Source: Bin80 sp965209015
Lineage (GTDB): Bacteria; Bacteroidota; Rhodothermia; Rhodothermales; Bin80
Direction: 5' to 3'
DNA: 64,000 nt
Assembly (NCBI GenBank): GCA_965209015.1
Contig: OZ242367.1
Coordinates: forward strand, 1,674,001 to 1,738,000
Each line of letters begins with the position of its first letter. The stretch's first letter is position 1. Positions 9,916 through 17,739 of the stretch are shown here, one piece after another. The notes beneath the pieces were generated by a model. The model did not search any database, was not told where the DNA came from, and was given only the letters and a program-made list of their open reading frames with translations. The position numbers and the translations under genes are program-made.

Positions 9916-10878
9916 ATGAGGTACATCCTCGTAGTCATTGGTTTTGCCGTCAGTATAAATGTACAGGCTCAGCCAAGTGCGGACAGCTTAGCTGAAGTAT
10001 TCATGAGTTCCAAGCGGAGTGTTCCCTTGGCGTTTGGGATTTCAGCAATCCTTCCGGGGGCAGGGCAGGCCTACAACCGAGACTGGATTAAGGCGGGAAT
10101 TGCTCTCGCCAGCGAAGCCGCCGTACTCTTGCTTTACAGTTCTTGGCGACAACGGGGCATTGATGGGCGTGATGCTTATCAGATTGACGCACATTCCCAT
10201 TGGAGTCCAGTGCGCTATGCCCACTGGCTCAACGAGTATACGGGTTATCTGAATCAATTGCCGGATGGAAGGCCGATTACAGTTTCGCCAGTGGAGATTC
10301 CAGAGTTGCTATTCGGGATCAATTTGAATCAGCCTGACACTTGGACACAATCCGAGCAGTTGGCCGTCCGATCGCTCATTTTGGAGATTCGGCGGGTAGA
10401 GGGTTCAATTTACCATGCCGAAACTGGGGCTGCGTTTTCGCATGTATTACCGTTTTTTGGTGAGCAGCAGTACTATGAGTTGATTGGCAAGTATTTCCAA
10501 TATGCACCTGGTTGGGATGATTATACTGCCTTGACGCAAGATGGGCGGGTTACATGGATTGACGAGAACGGAAATTATATTGCATCCATTGAACCAGAGG
10601 CGGGTGGGGTAGGATCAGTTAAACCTCATGTATCAGCCAGATTTTATCAGTATGCAGATGATCATGGGAATGCCAATACCTACCTACGAAGGGCTTCACG
10701 GATCACGACGCTACTGATTGTGAACCACATGCTCGCTGCTGTTGATGCGGCTGTTTTCTCCCGAATTCACAACCGGCGGATCCAATTTGGTTTAGGATTG
10801 ATGTCAGATCACCAAGGGAGAGCACATATTGCGCCCCATATGCGTTTTTCTCTGAACTCACACTCTGCAATTGAATAA
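9916..10878 (+). CDS. DUF5683-like envelope protein
   Basis: The 320-residue protein starts with a signal peptide (to about residue 19, ending in VQAQPS). A membrane-embedded motif AFGISAILPGAGQAYNRDWIKAG (written here only as a landmark around residues 38-60, key residues PGAGQ and W) is typical of DUF5683-type Bacteroidota proteins. A second hydrophobic stretch follows (SEAAVLLLYS), and another sits near the C-terminus (about residues 255-275), after which comes FGLGLMSDHQGRAHIAPHM. No catalytic motif is seen. It is the last gene of the secretion operon. The family has no well-established function; a role in the envelope is an inference from the signal peptide and neighbours. Confidence 0.6.
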   Translation: MRYILVVIGFAVSINVQAQPSADSLAEVFMSSKRSVPLAFGISAILPGAGQAYNRDWIKAGIALASEAAVLLLYSSWRQRGIDGRDAYQIDAHSHWSPVRYAHWLNEYTGYLNQLPDGRPITVSPVEIPELLFGINLNQPDTWTQSEQLAVRSLILEIRRVEGSIYHAETGAAFSHVLPFFGEQQYYELIGKYFQYAPGWDDYTALTQDGRVTWIDENGNYIASIEPEAGGVGSVKPHVSARFYQYADDHGNANTYLRRASRITTLLIVNHMLAAVDAAVFSRIHNRRIQFGLGLMSDHQGRAHIAPHMRFSLNSHSAIE

Positions 10879-10963
10879 GGGCCATAGGGTGAAATTCTCC
10901 TGGGCTATCTGATATATTTAATTCAACAACAGATTAAACCTTCAGAGATTCCCTGCTATGCTA

Positions 10964-10982
10964 GTCAGTATGTAATACTGAC
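10964..10982. other. Perfect 8-bp inverted repeat after the secretion operon
   Basis: GTCAGTAT and ATACTGAC are separated by a 3-nt loop (GTA). The site lies 86 bp after the last gene of the + strand operon and 74 bp beyond the end of the oppositely oriented toxin gene. No run of T follows on either strand, so it is not a textbook terminator. It could stabilise the 3' ends of the converging transcripts or be a protein-binding palindrome. Confidence 0.4.
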
Positions 10983-11055
10983 TGACTGATGAACATTCAT
11001 TGATAATTGATGATCAGGTCTCTCTGAATCCCTCAGTAGCACATCGGTTATTACC

Positions 11056-11567
11056 CTATTGATCAACGAAAACCACATTCAGTGACCTCAGCATTGCAAA
11101 TGTATCCATATGTCGAACACTGAATTCTTGACAGGCATCGGGAATTTTTATGATTTTTTGGATAAAGGTTCTGACTTTTCATTCGTCACAATGATTGCAC
11201 CCTTAACAAGGGCGAATGCAATGAGCCGGGCATCTGCAGACTTTGCGAATTTTGCTTTAGCCTTTTCTATGTAGGTTGAATGACTTTGCGCCCACATCAT
11301 GATCATTTTGTAAGCATTAACTACTTCATTGGAACTCTCTTCTAAAAAGAAGCTGGGCGGAAGCTCATTTTTTACCCACTGGGATAGATCATCTGTATCA
11401 TGACCTTGAAGAATTTCTTTTCTGACAGATTGGACACTAAATATTCTCTCTTTCTCATGATATTTAAGCAGAGTATTCCAGAAGCCAGGACATATATCAA
11501 ACGAGTAATATCGTCTATGAGCAGTAATCAATGCGTCGGAGTCAACGAGTAAGAGATCCTCTTGCAT
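11056..11567 (-). pseudogene. DUF4411 PIN-domain toxin with a one-base frameshift
   Basis: The intact part reads as a DUF4411 PIN-like ribonuclease: it begins MQEDLLLVDSDALI and contains the acidic residues expected for the family, then SADARLIAFALVKGAIIVTNE. The uninterrupted frame ends early (stop near 11148). In the neighbouring frame, directly after a run of six A on the coding strand (11154-11159), the family's C-terminal part continues (KIPDACQEF, then HMDTFAMLRSL) to a TAG at 11056-11058. One extra A restores a full-length protein, so a single-base deletion, or less likely an assembly error, is the simplest explanation. ATG 11567 is chosen over the upstream alternative because it overlaps the stop of the ImmA-like gene as TGATG, the usual coupling for this pair. 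Confidence 0.75.
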
Positions 11568-12718
11568 CAAGTGAGTTCTATTCCTAATTTGTTGGCATAC
11601 TTCTGAAAGGTTCCTCCCCAAAGTCCTGTCAACTCATAGGCTTGTTTGAATCCGATTTTGCCTCCCATGGCCGCCCCAATCACATGGGTTGCGAAAAGTT
11701 TTCCGACGCGTACATTCTGAGTCTTAAAAAAATCACCTCCAGAAGAAGATGTTCTTTGTAGAGTTTGTTGGGCGATATAGTTCTCGTAGAATTCAAAATA
11801 CTCATCTTGTTCAATTAGTTGAAGATCCAGGGCTCTACGTGCAGCAACTATTGGACTAACTTTATATTCTCTTGCAAGGATTTTAAAGGGATATTCTTGT
11901 TCTTTGACATGGTGCCAGCATTTCATCAATTCCTGAGATGGTAGCAGAAATTCGGCCGCAGTGCGGTTGCACCATTCTTCTACTTCGGTTCCAGCAGGAA
12001 CCAACCTCTCAAAACCAGATAGCCCACTTTTCCCAAGCCAGATATGTGCCAGTTCGTGGGCAAGAGTGAACATCTGGGCAGCCTTTGAATCTTTGCCATT
12101 AACGAAAATCAAAGGAGCATACCGATCGGTGAGGGCAAAGCCACGAAATTCCTTCACATTCAAACTACGATGTGTATTATTCCCAACGATACCGTTGATC
12201 ACCACCATCACTCCGAGGTTTTCTATTTCCATGCACAACTTAGTTATCGCTTCTTGCCATGTTCGGGCTGTTCCAGCCCAACCTTGGTTTAATCCCAACA
12301 CACCTCTCATCTCAAGCCCAAGTCTGTTAGAGTCATCATCAAGACTAGCACTTCCTGCAAACGGCAATGGGCTCGCTTGACATTCAATCATGTAATCATG
12401 CATCCAATCTTGCCTATCCTGCATCGCATAGATCGTATCAATGAGATTTGGACTTGGTTTAGCCAATTGTATATCTCGAATCGTACGAAAGTCTTCAATT
12501 GGGAGACGTTCTTCGGGAGGCTCGTCAAGAAGTAAATAGCCAAGCGGAACGTGGACTGACTTAGCAAATTTTTGGAGCTGTTTGAAGGTTGGAAAAATTT
12601 CACGGTTACTTTCCCAATCGGGCAATCGCTTAAACTTATTTTTAAGATCATCCAGCGATACCCCTGCACGTTCGCGAGCCCAGCGTAGAAGTACAGGCTT
12701 TACAGGTACACGGACCAT
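11567..12718 (-). CDS. XRE-ImmA/IrrE antitoxin-like metallopeptidase
   Basis: The 383-residue protein joins an N-terminal XRE-type helix-turn-helix (about residues 5-65, landmarks LLRWARERAG and LPDWE) to an ImmA/IrrE zinc peptidase domain with motif HELAH (221-225) in MFTLAHELAHIWLG. A conserved C-terminal tail (about 330-383: VGKLFATHVIG, then FKQAYELTG) is typical of ImmA proteins paired with DUF4411 toxins. These proteins usually act as the DNA-binding antitoxin of the pair. It is the first gene of a two-gene - strand operon with the DUF4411 gene, joined by TGATG. Autoregulation at its own promoter (12719 onwards) is expected from the family but no operator was identified. Confidence 0.85.
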   Translation of the reverse strand: MVRVPVKPVLLRWARERAGVSLDDLKNKFKRLPDWESNREIFPTFKQLQKFAKSVHVPLGYLLLDEPPEERLPIEDFRTIRDIQLAKPSPNLIDTIYAMQDRQDWMHDYMIECQASPLPFAGSASLDDDSNRLGLEMRGVLGLNQGWAGTARTWQEAITKLCMEIENLGVMVVINGIVGNNTHRSLNVKEFRGFALTDRYAPLIFVNGKDSKAAQMFTLAHELAHIWLGKSGLSGFERLVPAGTEVEEWCNRTAAEFLLPSQELMKCWHHVKEQEYPFKILAREYKVSPIVAARRALDLQLIEQDEYFEFYENYIAQQTLQRTSSSGGDFFKTQNVRVGKLFATHVIGAAMGGKIGFKQAYELTGLWGGTFQKYANKLGIELT

Positions 12719-13004
12719 TGTCGCTTCAAAATAGGATGGAATGAAATGGGAAGTGGATACATACTATTGACTAATGATGAATACTCAGGGAGTAATATTC
12801 ATCCAATATTTAAAATTTAGAGCAAGCTTGAACAGATGTAATTGTGGATTTACAACTTAGCAAGTGGGCTAAGTGTCAGAATCAGGATATATGGTCGTGA
12901 GATGGATTAGATTCAGTCTCAATTTCCATGTTTATTTTATTGGGTCCTCAGCTTTTTAGGTGGATTAAGGTAGCAAAATTGGGATGAACAGCTACGGGAT
13001 GAAC

Positions 13005-13487
13005 CTATCCACCATTCAAACAGAGATTCTGTGTTTTTTTCACAACGTTTTGAGCCTCTTCATAGTAACTACGGATCTCGTGAATAGTTATGTGTGAGCT
13101 TCGACCGTGAGCAATACTGTGACGATTTGAGATGATAGTATTAATTGCGGCCTTCCGATCATTATTATGAAAGTACTTTGTTATCTCCATCTGCCACTCA
13201 TCATTGAAGCTACCCAATAAGTCTATGATTTTTTGAGGATTTGCATTCGTGAATTTCTCCATTCTCTTCCCTATGTATTTCTGGAGTGTAAGGGATCCGT
13301 TTCGACTAGCATGTTCACGAATAATATAAGAGATGGAAGTTTCGATATACCCAGACACCAGAACACAAAGATATCTGGCATAATCCGCCCTCAATTCAAG
13401 ATTGTCTGGGCTAATTGTATCAATTCGCTCAAAGGCGGCATCTAGCTGCTGCTTCATGGTCGTAAGCTGTTGATGATGAATCATCAT
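13005..13487 (-). CDS. RiboL-PSP-type HEPN domain protein
   Basis: The 160-residue all-helical protein carries the HEPN R-x4-H motif as RHSIAH (Arg122 to His127), the catalytic signature of HEPN ribonucleases. An N-terminal LELRADYARYLCVLVSGYIE segment is typical of the RiboL-PSP/MAE_28990-like HEPN subgroup. The start ATG overlaps the DUF262 stop as ATGA, so the two genes form a translationally coupled operon. HEPN proteins beside DUF262 proteins recur in defence islands, where they are inferred to act as RNase effectors. The toxin reads intact here, although its partner is broken at the 5' end. Confidence 0.7.
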   Translation of the reverse strand: MMIHHQQLTTMKQQLDAAFERIDTISPDNLELRADYARYLCVLVSGYIETSISYIIREHASRNGSLTLQKYIGKRMEKFTNANPQKIIDLLGSFNDEWQMEITKYFHNNDRKAAINTIISNRHSIAHGRSSHITIHEIRSYYEEAQNVVKKTQNLCLNGG

Positions 13488-14452
13488 ATAGTTTCAAACA
13501 TTTTTGAAGCGAGTTGCATACGAGTTTGGACCTTACTCTCATCTGAAGTTCCCGCCTTTACTGCTTCAAGAAAGTCATGGTCACTGAGCAAATCATTCAG
13601 CTTATTTTTAACCAAGGATGGATCACTTACATGATGTTCTTCAATTCTTTTGGCGATACTAGTCATTACGGAATCAAGGACAGAAGCATTCAAGACGCCA
13701 AAGGGCCGGAATGCTTTGCGCCCCAAGTTTTGATTTACAAAGCGTGTGGTCTTCTCAAATAGATTTTTGAGCTCCTCCTCACTTTGACACTCGAGATTCC
13801 GATTTTTGCTCATGTACTTGTTCAAAAAGTCCTTCATTGGCTTGTTATAGCTACTCCCATCGTAGTAGAAGGCAAAGAATCTAAGGATCATTTCTAAATC
13901 CTTAAGTCGAGTTGATTTATTACCGTAAAGGGAGCGCCAGTTAGTATCATTGTTGAGTTTTGGGAGTAAATCTGCCAGTTTACCATGATAAAGGGCGCTC
14001 CTGATTTCCTGGGGATATAAATTCGTGCCTCCGGTATTCAGGCGTTCAAAGATATCATATACACTACTTTGGTCACCCTTTGGTTTTAACTGTTTGACCA
14101 CTATTGCGTGGATGAGGCTATCATCAAGCCTTCTGCGGTCTGAATCATATAGATCATGATAACCTTTCCCCCGATAATATAGATGCACATTCATACCTAA
14201 TCGAATCTTGCTTTGTGTCTCTCCTGATCCGTAGTATTTAAGTAAGGTAAGTAGCCGTTGCTGACCGTCTAAGACTAGTAAACGCTTTCCTTCATCCTGA
14301 ACCAAAAAAATACTGGGTACAGGCAACCCAAGAAGAAGGGATTCAATAAATCGATCAGCTTTTGGCTTTGACCAAACATAATTTCGCTGAAAACCCGAAA
14401 TATCGTGATCGTCACTGACATACTCCCCAAACCTAGGGACGAGTATATCTCC
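13484..14452 (-). pseudogene. DUF262 (GmrSD/ParB-like) protein, 5' truncated
   Basis: The frame encodes a DUF262 N-terminal domain: FQRNYVWSKPKADRF, then ESLLLGLPVPSIF and the ParB-like VLDGQQRLLTL motif, followed by FERLNTGGTNLYPQE and a helical C-terminus. DUF262 is the nucleotide-dependent domain of the GmrSD-type modification-dependent restriction enzymes. No ATG, GTG or TTG precedes the FQR motif. The open frame begins after an in-frame TGA at 14453-14455, and the bases beyond read as plausible family sequence (LKR, stop, GDILVP). A 12-residue insertion-like stretch lies between GDILVP and GFQRN. The TTG at 14326 would give a product lacking the FQR motif. I judge the gene damaged, with 5' sequence lost. 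Confidence 0.65.
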
Positions 14453-14455
14453 TCA

Positions 14456-15096
14456 TCGTTTCAAGAAATTTATCTCTCCAACTATACCCTGCGGATAGGG
14501 TGGGGGAACTAAATAAATTAAAGCTTGCCTAAGTAGCTGTATGGATTTCAAGAGAATCCAAAATAAAGGAGAGGGGATGTGCACATTGTAAATAGTAGCG
14601 GAGGTAGTTCACTTTTGCATAGATTTAATCTAATCATCGCTACTTCTCCTTTCGTATTCAAGTTCACAACGTTCTTCGGTGACGTTGTATCTGATCTGGG
14701 GTATAGTATTCGCACACAGTTTAGTAAAGTCAAAAAGATTGAAGCACAAACTGGCCAAAATCATATCTTGGGCAGCTCACCAAAGATACGATGTTTATCA
14801 GATTCCATCTGGGGCTCCAAGGAGTATTGGTTAACCGTTACCATAAGGTATTATGACCCGAAATATGTCTGGAGAAAGTAGATTTATTGGATTGCGTGAG
14901 TTTATTCATTCTCTATCCTAAGCGATGCAAGGTCCGATTTCTCAGATAAAAATCCGGCCCAATCTCTGCCCGTCAAGTCACTATTCGGTCAGTGGAAAAT
15001 CCTGAATATCACGAAGGGCCCACAGTTAGTTCGTAGATCATCAAGTTGTAGAGATTAAACGGCTGATTCATATCGGATTCAGAATTTCCTAATGCT
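14456..15096. other. About 640 bp without a supportable gene
   Basis: The stretch lies between the DUF262 remnant and the Doc gene. A 100-codon frame (14579-14881, + strand) and a 61-codon frame on the - strand overlap each other, and neither shows a recognisable motif, signal peptide or start context. No tRNA, strong terminator or repeat was seen. It is likely decayed sequence within the defence island. Confidence 0.5.
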
Positions 15097-15453
15097 CTAT
15101 AGATGATGGCCATCTGGTAGTACAATTTGTTGGCGAAGCCACCGCGACAATTCTTCAAGCGACATCTCACTCCGAGCAACAGCAAGAATAGTTTCTACCA
15201 TAGTATCAAAGTCCACCAACAATTCATAACCACTATTGTGGATGAGGAGAGCCGCTAAATAAAGAGATGTTCGCTTGTTACCATCTACAAACCCATGGTT
15301 AGAAACTATTCCATGAATCAGTGTAGCAACTTTTTCATGGAGAGTCTCATAATAGCCATGATACGGACGTGCAATGGCTGAGCGAATAGCATGCTCGTTC
15401 AGAATTCCAGATGCGCCTCCGTCCGATAGCGCCCAATCATGAGCTCGAAGCAC
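15097..15453 (-). CDS. doc: Doc-type Fic toxin (death-on-curing)
   Basis: The 118-residue protein has the Doc/Fic catalytic motif HGFVDGNKRTS (His53, Asp57, Arg61), which in Doc phosphorylates elongation factor Tu. Upstream features of Doc are also present: HDWALSDGGASGILNEHA, then ARP and HEKVATLIHGI. Length matches phage P1 Doc (about 126 residues). The start is uncertain: GTG 15453 gives MLRAHDW, while family-like residues (YQITWDDV) are encoded just upstream without an ATG or GTG. The preceding small gene ends 28 bp before this start, so the family-like residues nearly touch it. The motif is intact and the protein is probably active. Confidence 0.8.
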   Translation of the reverse strand: MLRAHDWALSDGGASGILNEHAIRSAIARPYHGYYETLHEKVATLIHGIVSNHGFVDGNKRTSLYLAALLIHNSGYELLVDFDTMVETILAVARSEMSLEELSRWLRQQIVLPDGHHL

Positions 15454-15481
15454 ATCGTCCCAAGTGATTTGATAGTGTGAC

Positions 15482-15676
15482 TTACAGATCTGCCAGCATC
15501 TCCAGCGCTTTACGCCATTTTACCCAAGTCTGTGCAAAGATTCTTTCGGAATTTGGATCAACATTTGGCCCAGGTTTAGCAATTTTTGGCCCCATAGATT
15601 TTGATGGACCATTGTTCGCAACCTGTGAGGTTTTTTTATCCTTGGCTTCAGATGTAGTTTGGGTGACTTTTGTCAT
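15482..15676 (-). CDS. Small protein upstream of Doc, candidate antitoxin
   Basis: The 64-residue protein has a polar, lysine-rich, probably disordered N-terminus (MTKVTQTTSEAKDKK) and a helical C-terminus (ERIFAQTWVKWRKALEMLADL read as key residues ERIF, W, W, LEML). It is not recognised as Phd, AbrB or ribbon-helix-helix. Its position directly upstream of doc in the same orientation, 28 bp away, suggests that it is the partner antitoxin, with a C-terminal helix that could bind the Fic cleft. ATG 15676 is preceded by a very AT-rich promoter-like region. The function is inferred only from position. Confidence 0.5.
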   Translation of the reverse strand: MTKVTQTTSEAKDKKTSQVANNGPSKSMGPKIAKPGPNVDPNSERIFAQTWVKWRKALEMLADL

Positions 15677-15715
15677 TATATTATGTGGTAACGAATATAT
15701 ATTTTTTATATTAAC
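15677..15715 (-). promoter_or_regulatory. AT-rich promoter/operator-like region of the doc pair
   Basis: On the - strand the bases ahead of ATG 15676 are almost pure A/T. They include the palindrome AATATATATT (15694-15703) and TATAAT-like strings, a likely promoter and possible autoregulatory operator for the small gene-doc pair. No experimentally defined box was matched. Confidence 0.3.
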
Positions 15716-15900
15716 CCAACGGAGAAAAGATCCAACTTATTGAAGTTCTGATAGACCAATCATGTATTCATCCAAAAGCTTTATGCTGGTATTTCACGGA
15801 AGTGCATGTGGGTATCCATATGCTCACACGGTCTTCCTACGGTACTTGAGTTAATGATACATATCGTCAGACTTGGCTAGCTTTTTGAATGATATAGTGT

Positions 15901-16149
15901 ACGAGTGCGAGCCATTTCAATGAAGAAAGGCGATATCGATCAAAGTCCGAATTAGATGGTATTTTTTTTCACGTGTATAATTTAGACAGATCCGATCTTG
16001 AATGGATACTTGATGCACCAGAACCCAGTTCATCCTTTCCTGTCCTCAAATTAAAAGAAATGAAAGAGTTCGGTGAGTATCGAACGAAACGCTATGTCCT
16101 TCGGGCCTATGATCAACTGGCTCGTGGTGAAGTCCCTGATCTATCCTGA
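15901..16149 (+). pseudogene. C-terminal fossil of a restriction-modification methyltransferase
   Basis: Translation in frame from 15901 to the TGA at 16147-16149 gives the typical tail of large type II/IIG or N6-adenine DNA methylases: ERRYRSKSELDGIFFHVYNL, then DRSDLEWILDA and GEYRTKRYVLRAYDQL. In intact enzymes this matches the 'ERRAELDA-hLYGLd-dd--yILDtF' end and the 'yGtyRTKrlvLeaYd' tail. An in-frame TAG (15895-15897) closes the frame and nothing upstream resembles the catalytic part. The rest of the gene has been deleted. It marks the right edge of the defence island. Confidence 0.65.
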
Positions 16150-16326
16150 TTTTATCCCGTAAACTCCCATATTCGGGAGCAGGTAACCAAGTTATTCGTA
16201 ACAAGGGCTTCCATTTGGTAACCCATTCTCCATATAGATACCTCGGACAATCTCCCACTTTGTTCGTCGAAATCTGGTACTTGGAGTTACGTTGCGTATA
16301 TTCGTGGGATTAGACACTATTTATCA

Positions 16327-17613
16327 ATGAATTGGCATAAGCAATTACATATCTGGATTATCCTCGGTCTGGTTCTGGGGCTAGGTTACGGTATCCTCTC
16401 TGCAGCGATGGGGTGGGGTCAGTTTACTCAAAATTGGATCAGCCCGTTTGGTGATATATTTTTGAATTCACTCTTCATGATCGCAGTACCTCTGGTTCTG
16501 GGATCCATCATTACGGGAATCGCGTCCCTGTCCGATACACGTAAACTTGCACGGATCGGTGGGAAGACGATTGCCATTTATGTAGGTACCACGATCGCTG
16601 CATTAATCATTGGTCTGATTTTGGTTAATATTGTCCGTCCAGGTGATTCCGTTCCAGAGGATGTACGAACTGAATTACAAGCCGAATGGAGTGATATGGC
16701 GGAGCAGCGACAGGAGAGTGCAGCATCTGCAGAGGATCGCGGCCCATTGCAAGCATTTGTGGATATGGTTCCTGTCAATATTGTGGCCGCTGCCTCAAAT
16801 AATCGCAATATGTTGCAAGTGGTGATGATTTCAGTCTTGTTTGGAATTGCACTACTCTTGATTCCTAGAGAAAAAGCAAAGCCGCTACTCAATATTTTTG
16901 AGAGTCTGACGTCAGTGGTGATCAAACTCGTCGAAATCATTATGTGGATCGCTCCCCTTGGGGTATTCGCACTGCTTGCTGACACCGTTAATCTGATCTC
17001 TCAGGACAATCTGAGTGAGTTATGGCGCTTACTTGGAGCACTCGGATTCTATATGCTGGTCGTCTTGGCCGGATTACTCGTCCATGTGGTGATTACGTAT
17101 GGATCCATTATCAAATTCTTTACCCCTTTGGCACTCAAGAAATTTGTCACCGGCATTGCTCCAGCCCAGCTTGTTGCATTTAGCACATCATCAAGTGGTG
17201 CAACACTTCCCGTGACAATGGATCGTGTTGAAAATAATTTGGGGGTGAGTGAAGAAGTATCTTCCTTTGTACTTCCACTTGGAGCTACGATCAACATGGA
17301 TGGGACGGCTCTCTATCAGGCCGTAGCTGCGGTATTTATTGCTCAGACCTTAGGGATTGCACTCGGATTTATGGATCAACTTGAGATCATTCTTTTAGCC
17401 CTCCTTGCCTCTATTGGCACGGCGGCGGTTCCGAGTGCTGGAATCATCATGCTGATCATTATCCTTCAATCCGTTGGAGTTCCTGCCGCAGGGATTGCAC
17501 TAATTCTTGGTGTTGATCGAATCCTGGATATGTGCAGGACCGTATGTAACGTCACAGGGGATGCAACGGTGGCCTCCGTAGTAGCAGCTTCGGAGGGGCA
17601 AATCAAACCCTGA
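16327..17613 (+). CDS. Dicarboxylate/amino acid:cation symporter (DAACS family)
   Basis: The 428-residue polytopic membrane protein belongs to the GltP/DctA/SLC1 family. It imports glutamate, aspartate or C4-dicarboxylates with Na+ or H+. The serine-rich re-entrant loop AFSTSSSGATLPVTM and the LPLGATINMDGTALYQ signature are both present, as is the C-terminal GVDRILDMCRTVCNVTGD substrate-binding helix, in which Asp and Arg contact the substrate. It has the usual family length. An extra hydrophilic loop (about residues 116-140, EDVRTELQAEWSDMAEQRQE) separates early helices, as in several marine homologues. ATG 16327 directly precedes the first amphipathic segment. It appears to be a single-gene transcript. 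Confidence 0.9.
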   Translation: MNWHKQLHIWIILGLVLGLGYGILSAAMGWGQFTQNWISPFGDIFLNSLFMIAVPLVLGSIITGIASLSDTRKLARIGGKTIAIYVGTTIAALIIGLILVNIVRPGDSVPEDVRTELQAEWSDMAEQRQESAASAEDRGPLQAFVDMVPVNIVAAASNNRNMLQVVMISVLFGIALLLIPREKAKPLLNIFESLTSVVIKLVEIIMWIAPLGVFALLADTVNLISQDNLSELWRLLGALGFYMLVVLAGLLVHVVITYGSIIKFFTPLALKKFVTGIAPAQLVAFSTSSSGATLPVTMDRVENNLGVSEEVSSFVLPLGATINMDGTALYQAVAAVFIAQTLGIALGFMDQLEIILLALLASIGTAAVPSAGIIMLIIILQSVGVPAAGIALILGVDRILDMCRTVCNVTGDATVASVVAASEGQIKP

Positions 17614-17628
17614 TGAGATCGAAAAAAG

Positions 17629-17702
17629 TACGCCCGAGAGGATTCGAACCTCTGACCTTCTGCTCCGGAGGCAGACGCTCTATCCAGCTGAGCTACGGGC
17701 GC
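17629..17702 (-). tRNA. tRNA-Arg (anticodon CCG)
   Basis: The - strand folds as a 74-nt tRNA: acceptor GCGCCCG paired with CGGGCGT plus discriminator A, a D-arm (GCTCAGCTGGATAGAGC), an anticodon loop CTCCGGA giving CCG for arginine, and a T-arm with GGTTCGAATCC. The acceptor's first pair is G-U. CCA is not encoded. It lies between the transporter and the CPBP protease gene. Confidence 0.95.
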
Positions 17703-17739
17703 AAACCACTCTAATGTATAATTGCCCCAAAACGTTTCA

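Noticed and set aside
10964..10982. Rho-independent terminator of the porU operon
   Set aside because: The palindrome is perfect but no T run follows, so it was listed only as an inverted repeat.
13484..14326. DUF262 gene as intact from TTG 14326
   Set aside because: The conserved FQR motif lies upstream of this start in the same frame, so a start there would remove part of the domain. The open frame has no better start.
14579..14881. 100-codon + strand ORF in the defence island
   Set aside because: No motif, signal, start context or partner; the overlapping minus-strand frame makes coding doubtful.
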